The notes under the pieces: generated by a model
Databases searched by the model: none
Seen by the model: only the letters and a program-made list of their open reading frames with translations
Told to the model about the DNA's origin: nothing
Shown: positions 29,401-38,900 of the stretch, piece by piece
How positions within the stretch are numbered: position 1 is the first letter of the stretch
Layout of the letters: each line of letters opens with the position of its first letter
Source: a bacterium
GTDB lineage: Bacteria; Joyebacterota; Joyebacteria; Joyebacterales; Joyebacteraceae
Assembly: GCA_025774245.1 (NCBI GenBank)
Contig: JALGWI010000004.1
Span: 1-64,000, forward strand
DNA: 64,000 bases
Reading direction: 5' to 3'
Translations under genes and position numbers: made by a program

Positions 29401-29813
29401 TCGACGGCCGAGTACACGCCGGAGACGAACGCGTAGTTCCCCGAGATCGCTACACCGAAGCTCTCGCCGCCGATGCCCGCCTCCGCGACGAGTTCCGGGT
29501 TGGCCGGGTCCGAGATGTCGACCGCGACGAGCTCGCCGTTCTCGTTCACGCCGTACAGGTGGTCGCCGGCAATTGCCAGGTCCGCGAGGGGAGCCACGCC
29601 CGCGAGGGTCCCGACCTCGGGGAAGCCGAAGGGGAAGAGGCCGATCTCCCCGGCCACTGTGTCCCAGCGGGCCGTCGTGAGATCGGTGTCGCAGTACGTC
29701 TGCGTGGTGAAGTCCTCGACGTAGCGATGGACGCCCCCGCCGGCAGTGACCGGGAGGAGGAGCGCCAGAAGTGCGCCCGTGATGCCGATCGCGCTCGCGG
29801 ACCTCGTCCCCAT
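26496..29813 (-). CDS. LVIVD-repeat propeller surface protein with FlgD-type sorting domain (array gene 2)
   Basis: 1,105 residues, ATG start behind AGGAGAAGGA. The upstream gene's stop (TAG) is 11 bases before it, and its own stop overlaps the SD of the next gene, so translation is probably coupled along the array. The layout matches its neighbours: signal peptide, YVEDFTTQTYCDTDLTTARW entry motif, about fifteen LVIVD repeats, DSIRWELSPDGAAW domain, QVSLVWTKCGCD domain, fibronectin-III-like unit (RFRVYRSTDPEFVP…YRITATDFAGNESDP) and a FlgD-like Ig sorting domain. Divergence between copies is substantial, so the duplications are not recent. Confidence 0.85.
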   Translation of the reverse strand: MGTRSASAIGITGALLALLLPVTAGGGVHRYVEDFTTQTYCDTDLTTARWDTVAGEIGLFPFGFPEVGTLAGVAPLADLAIAGDHLYGVNENGELVAVDISDPANPELVAEAGIGGESFGVAISGNYAFVSGVYSAVEPAGLGIIDVTDPANPLPTGVCEFSGDPGGVAVDGDHAFVAAGGAGLHVIDVSAPSDPSPVGYVDTPGMARDVVVTGNLAYVADDLAGLQIVDVSDPSAPFLLGACDTPGQAGGVAVDGDHVYVADGSAGLTVIDVSDPTNPVPVGSLDTPGDAAGVALAGRRVYLASGSSGLQIIDVGEPENPSQVGSRNTAGEALGVAVAGEHAFVADGAAGLAVVDISDNIPPVVIGEWGTEDPYGHRGDMVVADGRAYIIGTNLDVVDLTDPMHPALLGTVDVPGFGIALAGDHAYVATSWPWVGYDLAVIDISDPADPQIVVDGGSSQPYGGIDVAGDRAYIAALDEGVLVFDITDPTSPALVGSCAVAYAAIDIAVDGDYAYVADGNAGLSVIDVSDAAAPTVVATHDTPGSAAELAVAGNRVYVADGSAGLVVFDVTVPQNPSILGTCDVGYSVGSVAVDGDIAYVLEHNPSSSALYVVDISDPANPFVLAGTDHLPVEGTALALGGDCAYTVGFPLNAYADPAFHVVWVRQGDVMTEGNDGRSLNLEPSDYEAAFARITTAQADSIRWELSPDGAAWTEISPTGTWHEFPSPGPALFWRSHHTFFPEGDNPACTDLEIEWVRTAPWIESIADVPGDQGRQVSLVWTKCGCDYVGSANPIVQYAIYRRIDDLPGSARRGLEIAAAGDGNSREATAADGETPGIADGPEAPTLWPPGDWHFVTTVPAADDAEYAAVVPTLADSTTENGVHHSTFFIRAMTAVPTVYFDSPPDSGCSVDNLAPEPPSGFAVEYEANENQLSWEESGDEDFDRFRVYRSTDPEFVPGPEHLVHTTTALDWVDEIEHGWQYVYRITATDFAGNESDPAAPEAVTELPESPEPVRFALHQNAPNPLVDGTVIRYDLPAPGADVTLVIFDVAGRRVRMLVSGWEAGGRREVAWDRRDERGAPVASGVYYCRLLAPGFEGTRKMIVVK

Positions 29814-29824
29814 CGATCCTTCTC

Positions 29825-32800
29825 CTATCTCAGAACCACCATCTTCAGCGCCTCGCGGTAGCCCAATGCACTGATTCGGCAGTAGTACACACCCGCGGCA
29901 ACGCGAGTCCCCGTATCGTCCCTCCCGTCCCAGCGCGCATCCCTGCGGCCTGCTTCGACCGGCCCGTTATGAAGGACCCGCACGAGCCTCCCGGAGACGT
30001 CGAATATCTCGAGCCTGACGTCGCCTCCGCCGGCCGGGACGTCGTAGCGGATCGCGGTGCCGGAGGCGAACGGGTTCGGGGTGTTCTGATGGAGTGTAAA
30101 CGACGCCGGCAGGACAGGCGAGTCGGCGCCCGTGACGGTCTCCGGAGACGTCGGATCGCTCTCGTTGCCCGACAGGTCGGACGCCGTGATCCGGTAGTGG
30201 TACTGCCATCCCTCGTCGACCTCATCGTCCCAGCTGGTGCCGCCGGTCACGTGAACCAGGGTGTCGTCGCCGGGAACGAAGTCTGGATTGGTGCTCCGGT
30301 AGATCCGGAAGTGGTCGAAGTCCTGCTCCGGACACTCGCTCCACGAGAGCGAGTTCACGGATGCTCCGTAGTCCAGGGCGAAGCCATCGGGCGCCCCGGG
30401 CGACAGGTTGTCGACCGAGTAGCCACTGTCGGGCGGGCAGTCGTAGTGGATTCCCGGCGTCTCTGTGAGAGCACGCACGAAGAAGGTCGAGTAGTGCATC
30501 CCCGCCGTGGCACTTGAGTCGACGAACGTCGGTGCAACGACGGCGTACTCGTCTTCAGTGAACGCCGGCACCGTCATCACGAAGGCCCAGTCCCCGGCGG
30601 GAAGCGACGACGGAGGCTCGGTCGGTGCATCGGGCACGCCGATCCGGCCGTCGCCGACGGGACGCTCGTGGTTCCGTCCAGGGCGAGCACCGCGTGCCGC
30701 GTCCTCGATCCTCCTGTAGACCGCGTACTCCATGATGCGGTTCTCGCTGCCGGGCGAGTCGTAGCCGCTCCTCGTCCACGACATGCTCACCTGACCTCCC
30801 TGATCGTTCGGCACGTCGACGATCGAGTCGATGGCCGGAAAGCTCGTGAGCCAGTCGATCTGGAGGTGCGAGCACACCGGATTCGCGCCCTCTCCGGCGT
30901 AGTCGTGCGTCGATCGCCAGAGAAGCTCGCTTCCTGGCGCCGGGAGCTCGTGCCACGTCGCGTCCGGGAGAATGTGTCCCCAGGTGAGGCCTCCGTCACC
31001 CGAGACCTGCCACCGAATAGAGTCGACCTGCGTCGACGCCAGCCGCACGGCGGCGACGTCGTGACCCTCGGGCTCGATGTCGAGCGACCGGGCCGTGTCG
31101 TCGTCGCGCTCGACGAGGCCTTGCAGGACGCACATGACGTGGAAGGGGTCGTCGTAGAACAGATCCTGAGGATCGCCGACGACATAAGCATAGTCGCCGC
31201 TGACCCCCACGGCCTGCCCCTCGATCGGAAGCTCGGCGCTCTCGGCGAGTACCGTCGGATTCGTCGGATCGCTCACGTCCACGACGTAGAGCGACGCGCC
31301 GTATCCCGCGAGATCCACGACATACGCGTAGTCGCCGTCGACAGCCACGTCTCTGGCGGTGTAGCCGACCTCGCAGCTTCCGACGATCACGGGGCTGCCG
31401 GGAACCGACACGTCGATCACGACGAGCCCGTTCGATGAGTTCGCCACGTAGATCCGGTCGCCCGCGAGTGCCAGTCCGACAGCCGACCCGGGGGTGTTGA
31501 TGGTCGTCACGAGCACCGGGTCCCCCGGATCACTGACGTCGATCACCGAGAATCCCGTACTTGTCTCAGCGACGAAGACGTGGTCGCCGTCGACAACGAG
31601 GTCGTAGGCGCCGCCGGCGGTCGTGAGCGTCGCGATGAGCGAGGGGGCCGCCGGATCCGTGATGTCGAACACGTAGAGGCCTTCGCCTGCAGCGGCAACG
31701 AACGCGTGGTCTCCCGAGACGGCGACTGCGTATCCGACGCTGAGCGTGTCGCAACTCCCCACGACGTAGGGGTCAGTGGGATCGGCGACGTTGATCACCG
31801 CGAGTCCGTCTGACGTAGCGACGAACGCATGGTTCCCGTCGATGGCGATGGCCCTGGCGCTCACATCGTCGTTGCTGCCGAGGAGGACCGGGTTCGTGGG
31901 GTCGGTGATGTCGATGACACGGAACGGCGGCTCGGCCACATAGGCGCGGTTGCCGTCGATGGCGACGTCGACGAAGACTCCGAGGCTCGGCGGCGAACCG
32001 TAGGACCCGACGCGGACAGGATCGACGCGATCCCGGACGTCCACCACGACCATGCCGCCGGATCCGTCGGCCACGAAGGCGTGCTCGCCCGCAACGACCA
32101 CACCGAGGGCCTCGCCTCCGGTGTCGCAGCTCCCGATTGTCTGGTGGGTCGTGACGTTTCGTACGTCGAGCACCTGAAGCCCGCCATCGTCATCGGCGAT
32201 GTACGCATAGTCTCCGACGATGGTGATGCCTTGCGCTGAGCCCGGCGTCCCGAAACCGCCCATGAGCACCGGGTCCGTCGGATCGCTGACATCGATCACC
32301 GAGACGCCTCCGGTGCCGATGGCGACGAAGGCGCGGTCGCCGGAGACGGCAAGGCCGACGGCCCCTTGCGACGTGCTGAAGCTCCCGGCGGGGAACGGGT
32401 TCGTCGGATCGGTCACGTCGATCACCCTGAGCCCCGCATTGCCGTCGGCCACGTAGGCGTAGTTGCCACAGATCACCACGGCGTGCGCGTCACCCGGCGT
32501 GTCGCACGCGCCCGCGATCGTGGGGTTCGTCGGGTCGCTGATGTCGACGACCTGGAGTCCGGCAGCGCCATCGGCCACGAAGGCGTGGTTCCCCGCGATG
32601 GCGACGTCGGAAGCTGCGCCGGGTGTGTCGGTGCTCCCCGCAAGCGCGGGGTTCGACGGGTCGGTGACGTCGATGACGAGGAGTCCCGATGTGCCGTCGG
32701 CCACGCAGGCGTGATTCCCCGCGACCGCCACGCTCTCCGCGGTCCCGGGCGTGTCGAGGCTTCCGGCGAGAGTCGGGCCGGCTGGATCCGAGACGTCGAT

Positions 32801-33088
32801 CACCAGAAGCCCGGCTCCGCCGTTCGCGACGTAGACGCGGTTGCCGGCGATGGCAACGTCCGCTGCCGTTCCCGAAGTGCCGAAGGCAGAGACGACGGTG
32901 AAGTTGTACGGGAAGAGCCCGATCTCACCGACGAGTGTGTCCCACCGCGCGGTCGTGAGGAGCGTGTCGCAATGCGCCCTCGTCGTGAAGTCCTCGACGT
33001 AGCTCGGGACGTCCGCTCGCGCGGTCACCGGGCAAAGGGACGCGAGGATGATGGCGGACACGAGAACGGGCGGGCGGAGGTGACGCAC
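29825..33088 (-). CDS. LVIVD-repeat propeller surface protein with FlgD-type sorting domain (array gene 1)
   Basis: 1,087 residues; the first gene of the array and the one next to the promoter at 33154-33183. Start GTG 33088 with GGAGGAT upstream. Signal peptide (VSAIILASLCPVTARA), entry motif YVEDFTTRAHCDTLLTTARW, then the most regular LVIVD repeats of the set: SLDTPGTAESVAVAGNHACV, ADGTSGLLVIDVTDPSNP and so on. The C-terminal half repeats the order seen in the three following genes: DSIRWQVSGDGGLTW, QVSMSWTRSGYD, HFRIYRSTNPDFVP, YRITASDLSGNESDP, and a FlgD-like Ig sorting domain (NTPNPFASGTAIRYDVP … WDGRDDTGTRVAAGVYY). Surface-exposed binding or adhesion is inferred from fold and export signals only. 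Confidence 0.88.
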   Translation of the reverse strand: MRHLRPPVLVSAIILASLCPVTARADVPSYVEDFTTRAHCDTLLTTARWDTLVGEIGLFPYNFTVVSAFGTSGTAADVAIAGNRVYVANGGAGLLVIDVSDPAGPTLAGSLDTPGTAESVAVAGNHACVADGTSGLLVIDVTDPSNPALAGSTDTPGAASDVAIAGNHAFVADGAAGLQVVDISDPTNPTIAGACDTPGDAHAVVICGNYAYVADGNAGLRVIDVTDPTNPFPAGSFSTSQGAVGLAVSGDRAFVAIGTGGVSVIDVSDPTDPVLMGGFGTPGSAQGITIVGDYAYIADDDGGLQVLDVRNVTTHQTIGSCDTGGEALGVVVAGEHAFVADGSGGMVVVDVRDRVDPVRVGSYGSPPSLGVFVDVAIDGNRAYVAEPPFRVIDITDPTNPVLLGSNDDVSARAIAIDGNHAFVATSDGLAVINVADPTDPYVVGSCDTLSVGYAVAVSGDHAFVAAAGEGLYVFDITDPAAPSLIATLTTAGGAYDLVVDGDHVFVAETSTGFSVIDVSDPGDPVLVTTINTPGSAVGLALAGDRIYVANSSNGLVVIDVSVPGSPVIVGSCEVGYTARDVAVDGDYAYVVDLAGYGASLYVVDVSDPTNPTVLAESAELPIEGQAVGVSGDYAYVVGDPQDLFYDDPFHVMCVLQGLVERDDDTARSLDIEPEGHDVAAVRLASTQVDSIRWQVSGDGGLTWGHILPDATWHELPAPGSELLWRSTHDYAGEGANPVCSHLQIDWLTSFPAIDSIVDVPNDQGGQVSMSWTRSGYDSPGSENRIMEYAVYRRIEDAARGARPGRNHERPVGDGRIGVPDAPTEPPSSLPAGDWAFVMTVPAFTEDEYAVVAPTFVDSSATAGMHYSTFFVRALTETPGIHYDCPPDSGYSVDNLSPGAPDGFALDYGASVNSLSWSECPEQDFDHFRIYRSTNPDFVPGDDTLVHVTGGTSWDDEVDEGWQYHYRITASDLSGNESDPTSPETVTGADSPVLPASFTLHQNTPNPFASGTAIRYDVPAGGGDVRLEIFDVSGRLVRVLHNGPVEAGRRDARWDGRDDTGTRVAAGVYYCRISALGYREALKMVVLR

Positions 33089-33153
33089 GTCGGCATCCTC
33101 CTGGGACTGGATTCAGACGTCGGTGCGGATGCGCTTTTGCCGGAAGTGGGGTC

Positions 33154-33183
33154 AGTATACCATAACGGGGGCGCGAAGGTCAA
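33154..33183 (-). promoter_or_regulatory. Sigma70-type promoter for the LVIVD array
   Basis: On the minus strand TTGACC (33178-33183) and TATACT (33154-33159) are 18 bases apart. The start site would be about 60 bases before the GTG of the first array gene. No other strong promoter is seen inside the array, so one transcript of about 13 kb is likely. Confidence 0.65.
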
Positions 33184-33322
33184 CCTCGCACCGTGTTCGG
33201 CACCGGGTCCACGGCACTGCGGAAGGCCGCGGAGCAGGCGCGGCCAGGCCCGATCCGGCACGCCACCATGGGCCCTGAAGAGGCCCTCCGGGGCGCAATC
33301 TGGCCCACATCATGCATCGCTC

Positions 33323-33352
33323 TTGACCTCGGTACGGGTCCGTTCGTACGTT
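33323..33352 (+). promoter_or_regulatory. Weak promoter candidate before the AMP ligase
   Basis: TTGACC (33323-33328) and TACGTT (33347-33352) are 18 bases apart. The -10 is poor. The rest of 33089-33439 shows nothing besides the opposite-strand array promoter. Confidence 0.3.
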
Positions 33353-33439
33353 CTTTCGTGCGGAACCCCGGACCCCGCGGCGGCGCGTCGCGGGGCCGGT
33401 CTTGAACGTCGTCTTCGATCAGCGAGGTCCTCGAACCCG

Positions 33440-34864
33440 ATGGCCTACACGTCTCGCAGATTCTACCGAGGCCTCCCGGCCGCCGTGCAGAAGGTGCTCG
33501 TCGCGTGGCACGGGCGGCGCATACGCCAGGAGCGCTTCGGCCCCGAGTACGATCAACTCGCGCGGTTCCTCAAGGAGTCGGAGCGGTCCGATCCCGGGAA
33601 GCTCCGCGAGTACCAGGAAGAGCGGCTCGGGAGACTGATACGCCACGCGTACGAGACCGTGCCGTACTACCGCGAGGTGATGGACGAACGGCGTCTCAAG
33701 CCCGCCGACATCAAGCACATCGAAGACCTCACGAAACTCCCCGTCCTGCACAAGGAAGACGTCCGGCGAGCGGGCACGCGTCTCCTCTCCAGCGCGATGC
33801 CGAAGAGGGCGCTCAAGCGCGTCGGGACCTCGGCGACGAGCGGCACCCCACTCTCGATCTGGTGGGACCGAGAGGTGTCGGTCATGAACCACGCTTGCTA
33901 CATGAGGCTCAGGTCGTGGGCGGGGTTCCCCTTCGGGGCGCCGTACGCGACCATGCAGGGGAGGCCTGTCGTCCCGACCCGCCAGACAAGGCCCCCGTTC
34001 TGGCGACACAACCCGAGCTGGAACCAGCTCCTCCTTTCGACGCTCCACCTGACCGACGAGAATCTCGGGCTCTACGTCGCCGAGATCCGCAGGTTCGGCA
34101 CCGTCGCGCTCGAGGCCTTCCCGACGTGTGCGTACGTCCTCGCGCGGTACCTCGAGACCAGGGGAGAGTACCTCCCGCTCTCCGCGGTGACGTCGACGGG
34201 CGAGCAGCTCCTGCCGCACGAGAGGCAGCTCATCGAGGAGCGCTTCCAGGTCCGCATCTTCGACGCGTACAGCCAGGCCGAGCGCATCGTGTTCTCATCC
34301 GAGTGCGAGGAGCACGACGGGCACCATCTCTACGCCGAGTACGGCGTCACCGAGATCGTCGACGAGGACGGCCACCCCGTTCCCGCCGGGACGCCGGGGC
34401 TTCTCGCAGGGACGAGCCTCCACAACTTCGGAATGCCCCTGATCCGCTACGCCTGCGGGGACGTGGGCGCGCTCCGCGATGGGGGCTGCGCTTGCGGCCG
34501 CACGCTCCCCATGCTCGACGGCCTGACGAGCAGGGTCGGTGATTTCATCGTCACACCCGACGGACGCATGGTCCCGGCAATCATGGTAAGCTGGTCGATG
34601 AAGGAGGTGCCCGGGGTCAAGCTGTGGCGGATCATCCAGGAGCGCCGCGAGGCGATCCGCATGTTGGTCGTCAGGGACCGGCCCCTCGAGGAGAGGGACG
34701 AGAAGGTCATCCGGGTGTACTTCGCCCGGCGGCTGGGTCCGGAGGTCGACGTGCAGATAGAGCAGGTCCCCGACATCCCCCGAAGCAGCACCGGGAAGTT
34801 CCGGCACGTCGTCTCGAGCGTACCTCTCGTCTGGGGCGACGCGAATCGCTGGGAGCGATCCTGA
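33440..34864 (+). CDS. CapK/PaaK-like AMP-dependent ligase
   Basis: 474 residues from ATG 33440; the SD is weak (GAGG 13 bases upstream). It belongs to the phenylacetate-CoA ligase/CapK branch of adenylate-forming enzymes. The signs are ERLGRLIRHAYETVPYYREVM near the start, the phosphate-binding loop GTSATSGTPLSIWWD, DAYSQAERIVFSSECE, GMPLIRYACGDVGAL, a Cys-containing G-G-CACGRTLP segment, a C-terminal hinge GRVGD-like sequence (TSRVGDFIVTPDGRMV) and a catalytic Lys within RSSTGKFR. CapK relatives act in polysaccharide or small-molecule activation; the substrate cannot be told. A nucleotidyltransferase follows on the same strand after 106 bases. Confidence 0.85.
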   Translation: MAYTSRRFYRGLPAAVQKVLVAWHGRRIRQERFGPEYDQLARFLKESERSDPGKLREYQEERLGRLIRHAYETVPYYREVMDERRLKPADIKHIEDLTKLPVLHKEDVRRAGTRLLSSAMPKRALKRVGTSATSGTPLSIWWDREVSVMNHACYMRLRSWAGFPFGAPYATMQGRPVVPTRQTRPPFWRHNPSWNQLLLSTLHLTDENLGLYVAEIRRFGTVALEAFPTCAYVLARYLETRGEYLPLSAVTSTGEQLLPHERQLIEERFQVRIFDAYSQAERIVFSSECEEHDGHHLYAEYGVTEIVDEDGHPVPAGTPGLLAGTSLHNFGMPLIRYACGDVGALRDGGCACGRTLPMLDGLTSRVGDFIVTPDGRMVPAIMVSWSMKEVPGVKLWRIIQERREAIRMLVVRDRPLEERDEKVIRVYFARRLGPEVDVQIEQVPDIPRSSTGKFRHVVSSVPLVWGDANRWERS

Positions 34865-34970
34865 AAAGAGAACCCGCCGGTGCTACCGCGCCACGCGTGA
34901 CAACGCGCTCGCTACCCGCGAACGGCCGTGAGAGTGCGACGCCGCATTCCGTTCTGCACAGGAGGCAGCC

Positions 34971-35882
34971 GTGGTGAAGGCAGGAGAGGGGAAGCCGACC
35001 GCCGCCAGTCTCTGGCGCATCGAGCTCGCCCGCGAGCTCACGCCGTTCTACTCGAGCCATCCGGGGACCAGGATGGTCATCGTGAGCGGCTCGACGCCGA
35101 AGGGTCTGTCCGACGCCTACTCCGACCTCGACGTGATCGTCTTCTGGGACGAGATGGACGTCGCGTGGCTCGAGGCCGCTCCGCTCCGCGACGTCGAGTG
35201 CGAGCTTGCGTACTCCCGGAAGATGGGGGAGTCCGACGTCTACCTCGAGTCCTACTACTTCGGGGAGCTCAAGGCGGACTTCGGACACGTCACCCTCGAC
35301 GAGTGGAAGAAGGAGGTCGACAGCGTCCTCGTGGATCTCGACACCTCCGACTCCACCCAGGGAGCGCTCGGAGGATTCCGGTCGTCGCTGCCGCTCTACG
35401 GGGAGGCGCTCTTCGAGGAGTGGAGGAAACGGGTCGACGCGTACCCCGAGGGGCTCGCGGAGAAGATGGTCAGGCAGAACATGCGCATGTTCGTGCCGGG
35501 GTACCTGTTGAATCAGGCGCTCGGGCGCGGGGAGGTCATCGCCTACTACGACGGCCTCTGCCGGATGCTCAAGAACCAGCTCGGCATCCTCTGCGGGCTC
35601 AACCGGATGTACTCGTTCACGGAGGAGCCCAGGTGGGTCGAGTACTACCTGGGGAAGATGGAGGTCCGGCCCGAGCGGGCCTGGGAGCGGATGAGCGGCG
35701 TCATCACGGCTGAAGGCGGGGAAGGTGTCGAGATCCTCGAGGGGCTCACGAACGACGTCCTCTCTCCTATAGAGGAGCACATGCCGGACGTCGACGTCGC
35801 GAGGCTGCGCGACCGACGCAAGCAGATGACCGTGCGGGCCAGGGAGGAGAAGCCCGTGGTCCGCGAGCGGAAGACGGCCTGA
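34971..35882 (+). CDS. Nucleotidyltransferase-domain protein
   Basis: 303 residues; GTG start just after AGGAGGCAGCC. Residues about 33-58 (MVIVSGSTPKGLSDAYSDLD) match the nucleotidyltransferase signature G-S-x(n)-G-x(n)-SD-x-D, with the Asp pair as metal ligands and a third acidic residue probably in KADFGHVTLDEW. The remainder is helical and resembles DUF4037-type proteins with an N-terminal polymerase-beta-like domain. The acceptor is unknown. It sits between an adenylate-forming ligase and a membrane spermidine-synthase-like protein on the same strand, so a shared modification or biosynthesis role is possible but not demonstrated. Confidence 0.75.
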   Translation: MVKAGEGKPTAASLWRIELARELTPFYSSHPGTRMVIVSGSTPKGLSDAYSDLDVIVFWDEMDVAWLEAAPLRDVECELAYSRKMGESDVYLESYYFGELKADFGHVTLDEWKKEVDSVLVDLDTSDSTQGALGGFRSSLPLYGEALFEEWRKRVDAYPEGLAEKMVRQNMRMFVPGYLLNQALGRGEVIAYYDGLCRMLKNQLGILCGLNRMYSFTEEPRWVEYYLGKMEVRPERAWERMSGVITAEGGEGVEILEGLTNDVLSPIEEHMPDVDVARLRDRRKQMTVRAREEKPVVRERKTA

Positions 35883-35960
35883 CGAGGGTAGGGCGCGTGA
35901 CGTCTGCGCCCGACGCGCCAGCCGGCGGAGACCCGCCTCTGGCACAGGAGGTGTTCCTTC

Positions 35961-38900
35961 ATGACGAAGACCGATTCCGGCGGCCGATCGAGAGGCGCGC
36001 CGACGCGGGCGATGACCGCGAGCGCTCTCGCGGGCGGCGTGCTCGCGGCGTTCTTCCTCTCCGGGGCGGCAGGTCTCATCCACGAGATCACGTGGATGCG
36101 TCTCCTCCGCCACGTGATGGGGAACACCACGTTCGCCGTCTCCACGGTCCTGAGCGTGTTCATGGGCGGGCTCGCGCTCGGAAGCCTCCTCGGCGGGCGG
36201 TTCATCGACAGAAGGAACGACCCGCTCCTGGTCTTCGCCGTCCTTCAAGGGGCGGTCGCCGCCTACGGCCTGCTGCTGCCGTGGCTCATCGGAGCTGCGG
36301 AGCCGGTCTACGGTCTGATCTACCTGGGAGCGTCCGGGAACCCCGCCCTTCTCAATCTGGGTCGATTCCTCTTCAGCGCGCTTCTGCTCCTCGTGCCCGC
36401 CACGCTCATGGGCGCGACGCTCCCGGTGCTCACGAAGTTCTTCACCCGCTCCCTGTCGGACGTCGGGTGGTCGGTCGGGCGGCTCTACGCCGTGAACACG
36501 CTCGGGGCGGTCCTCGGGGCCGGGGCGACCGGGTTCCTGCTGATCCCGTCTCTCGGTGTCAGCCGGACGATCTACCTCGCGGCGGTCCTGAACCTCGCCG
36601 TCTGCCTCGCGAGTCTCTACCTCCACCGCCGGTCGCCGGCGATGCCGGAAGAGCCTCGGCCGTCCCGCGCTGAGCGGAGACGCCTTGAGGGAGGTGGGGA
36701 GGAGCCCCGCCGCGCCCGTCGCACACCCGGAGACCGTGTCGAGTACGCGCCCGCGGCACTCACCGCTCTGCTCGTCGGCTACGCGATCTCGGGCTTCGCG
36801 GCGATGGCGTACGAGGTGGCGTGGGTCCGGATCCTGACAATGATGATCGGCTCGTCTGTCTACGCGTTTGCCATGATCCTGACCTCGTTCATCCTCGGCC
36901 TGGGACTGGGGAGCGGCGTGTCCGCGCGGCTCGCGGATCGTCTGCGCGATCCCCTGCGGGCGCTCGCGATCATCGAGGTGGCGATCGGCCTCTCGGCGCT
37001 CGTCGTCGTGCCGTTCATGGGCCAGCTCCCTCTGGTCGTCACGCGGATGATCTCGCGGTTCGGCGAGTCGTTCGGCCGCCTTCAGATGGCCGAGTTCGGG
37101 CTGATCCTGCTGGTCGTGCTCGTGCCGACGTTTCTCATGGGAGCCGCGTTCCCGCTCGCAGCGCGCGTGTTCGTGCAGCGCCGGGAGAGCGTCGGTCGTT
37201 CGGTCGGCACCGTCTACGCGAGCAACACCGTCGGCGCGATCTTCGGGTCCTTCCTCGCAGGTTTCGCGCTCATTCCGTGGCTCGGAACGCAGGCCACGAT
37301 CTTTGCGGCGGTCCTCCTGAACGTCGCGATCGGGTGCGCGTTCTTCGGGTTCAGCGTGAGTCTCAGGCCCTCGTACCGCGGGCTCGCCGCAGGCGCCGCG
37401 GTGGCGATCGTCTGCATCGGGCTTCTCACGGTCCCCGACTGGAACCCCGACGAGATGACGATCGGCCCCTACATCATGGGGCGGAGGCTCTCGGCGGAGG
37501 TCGCCCAGTCGTCGGTCGCGATGAAGGCGAAGGCGTCGAGTTCAGAGCGGCTCTTCCACAAGGAGGGCATGTCGGCGACCGTCATGGTGAAGAAGAGCGG
37601 GGAGGGCGACCTCTATCTCTCGATCAACGGGAAGCCCGAAGCGTCGACCGCGCAGGGCGACCTCCCGACCGAGGTCATGCTCGCGCAGACACCTCTCCTC
37701 CTGCATCCGGCCCCTCGAAGTGCGCTCGTGATCGGCCTCGCGAGCGGGATTACTCTCGGGTCGGCGGGAACGCACCCGCTCGAGGCGATCGACTGCGCGG
37801 AGATATCGCCCGAGGTGATCGAGGCCTGCCGGTTCTTCGACGAATACAACTACCACATCCTCGACGATCCCCGTGTCCGTGTGCTGCTCGTCGACGGGCG
37901 GAACCACCTTGTCCTCGGAACGGAGCGCTACGACGTGATCATCTCGGAGCCTTCGAATCCCTGGATCGCCGGGGTCGCCGACCTCTTCACGCTCGAGTTC
38001 TTCCGGGCGTGCCACGACCGGCTCGAGGACGGCGGCATCGCGTGTGTCTGGCTCGACACGTACAACGTCAACGAGGACGTATTCCGGAGCGTCGTAGCGA
38101 CGTTCCGCGAGGTGTTCCCGAGCACGTCGCTCTGGGAGCCGCCGAACTCGAACGAGTTCCTCCTGATCGGTGCGAAGAACGAGCTCGCGGTCGACTACGG
38201 CGCCGTCGTGGAGAGGATGGCGAATCCGAGGGTCGCCGCGGACCTCGAGCGTGTCGGGATCTCGACTCCGCGCGAGTTCCTCGCGCGGCTCGTCATGGGC
38301 GAAGGTGGCGCTGAGCGCCTGTCGGATGGGGCGCGGATCCACACCGACGACAACTCGATCCTCGAGTTCTCGTCTCCGAAGTTCCTCGCGAGCAACGAGA
38401 GCAGGGAGGAGCTGCTCGAGGCGGTCAGCAGCCACCGGGAGGCCGATCTGTCGTTCCTGGTCGGGGACGAGGCGGAGCTCGCGGCGTTGCGCGGACAGGT
38501 GGCACGGTCCATCGAGGCCCGCGGGCACGTCTTCCGCGCGCGGGTCGAGTGGCGCGGCGGCCGGCAGGAGCGCGCGATCGCCGAACTGAGGAAGGCCGGC
38601 GCCCTCGATCCCGAGAACATCGAACTCGCGGTGCTCGTCGAGGAGGCCGTCGAGCAGGTGCTCGGTCCGGGGTCGCGCGCGTCGAGAGCGGCGGCAGCGG
38701 GTCTCCTCGACGATCTCCTCACGGTCGTCCCCGGAGACACGCGCATGCGTCTCGTGCTCGCGGCGATGCTCGCGCGCGATGGCAGGACGGCGCAGGCCAT
38801 CGAGCACTACCTGCGCGTGCTCGAGTTCGAGCCCGACCACGCGAACGCGCACCACGACGTCGCGGTGCTCCTGGGCCACGAAGGTCGGTACGGGGAGGCC

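Noticed and set aside
26460-29861. 1,133-codon plus-strand frame opposite the LVIVD array
   Set aside because: Mirror of the repetitive minus-strand genes; its repeats (RRIADVDDLE-like) are antisense to the LVIVD codons and it has no signal or SD.
36821-38314. 497-codon frame inside the spermidine-synthase-like gene
   Set aside because: Arg-rich +2 frame noise; the other frame has membrane helices, a SAM fold and TPRs.
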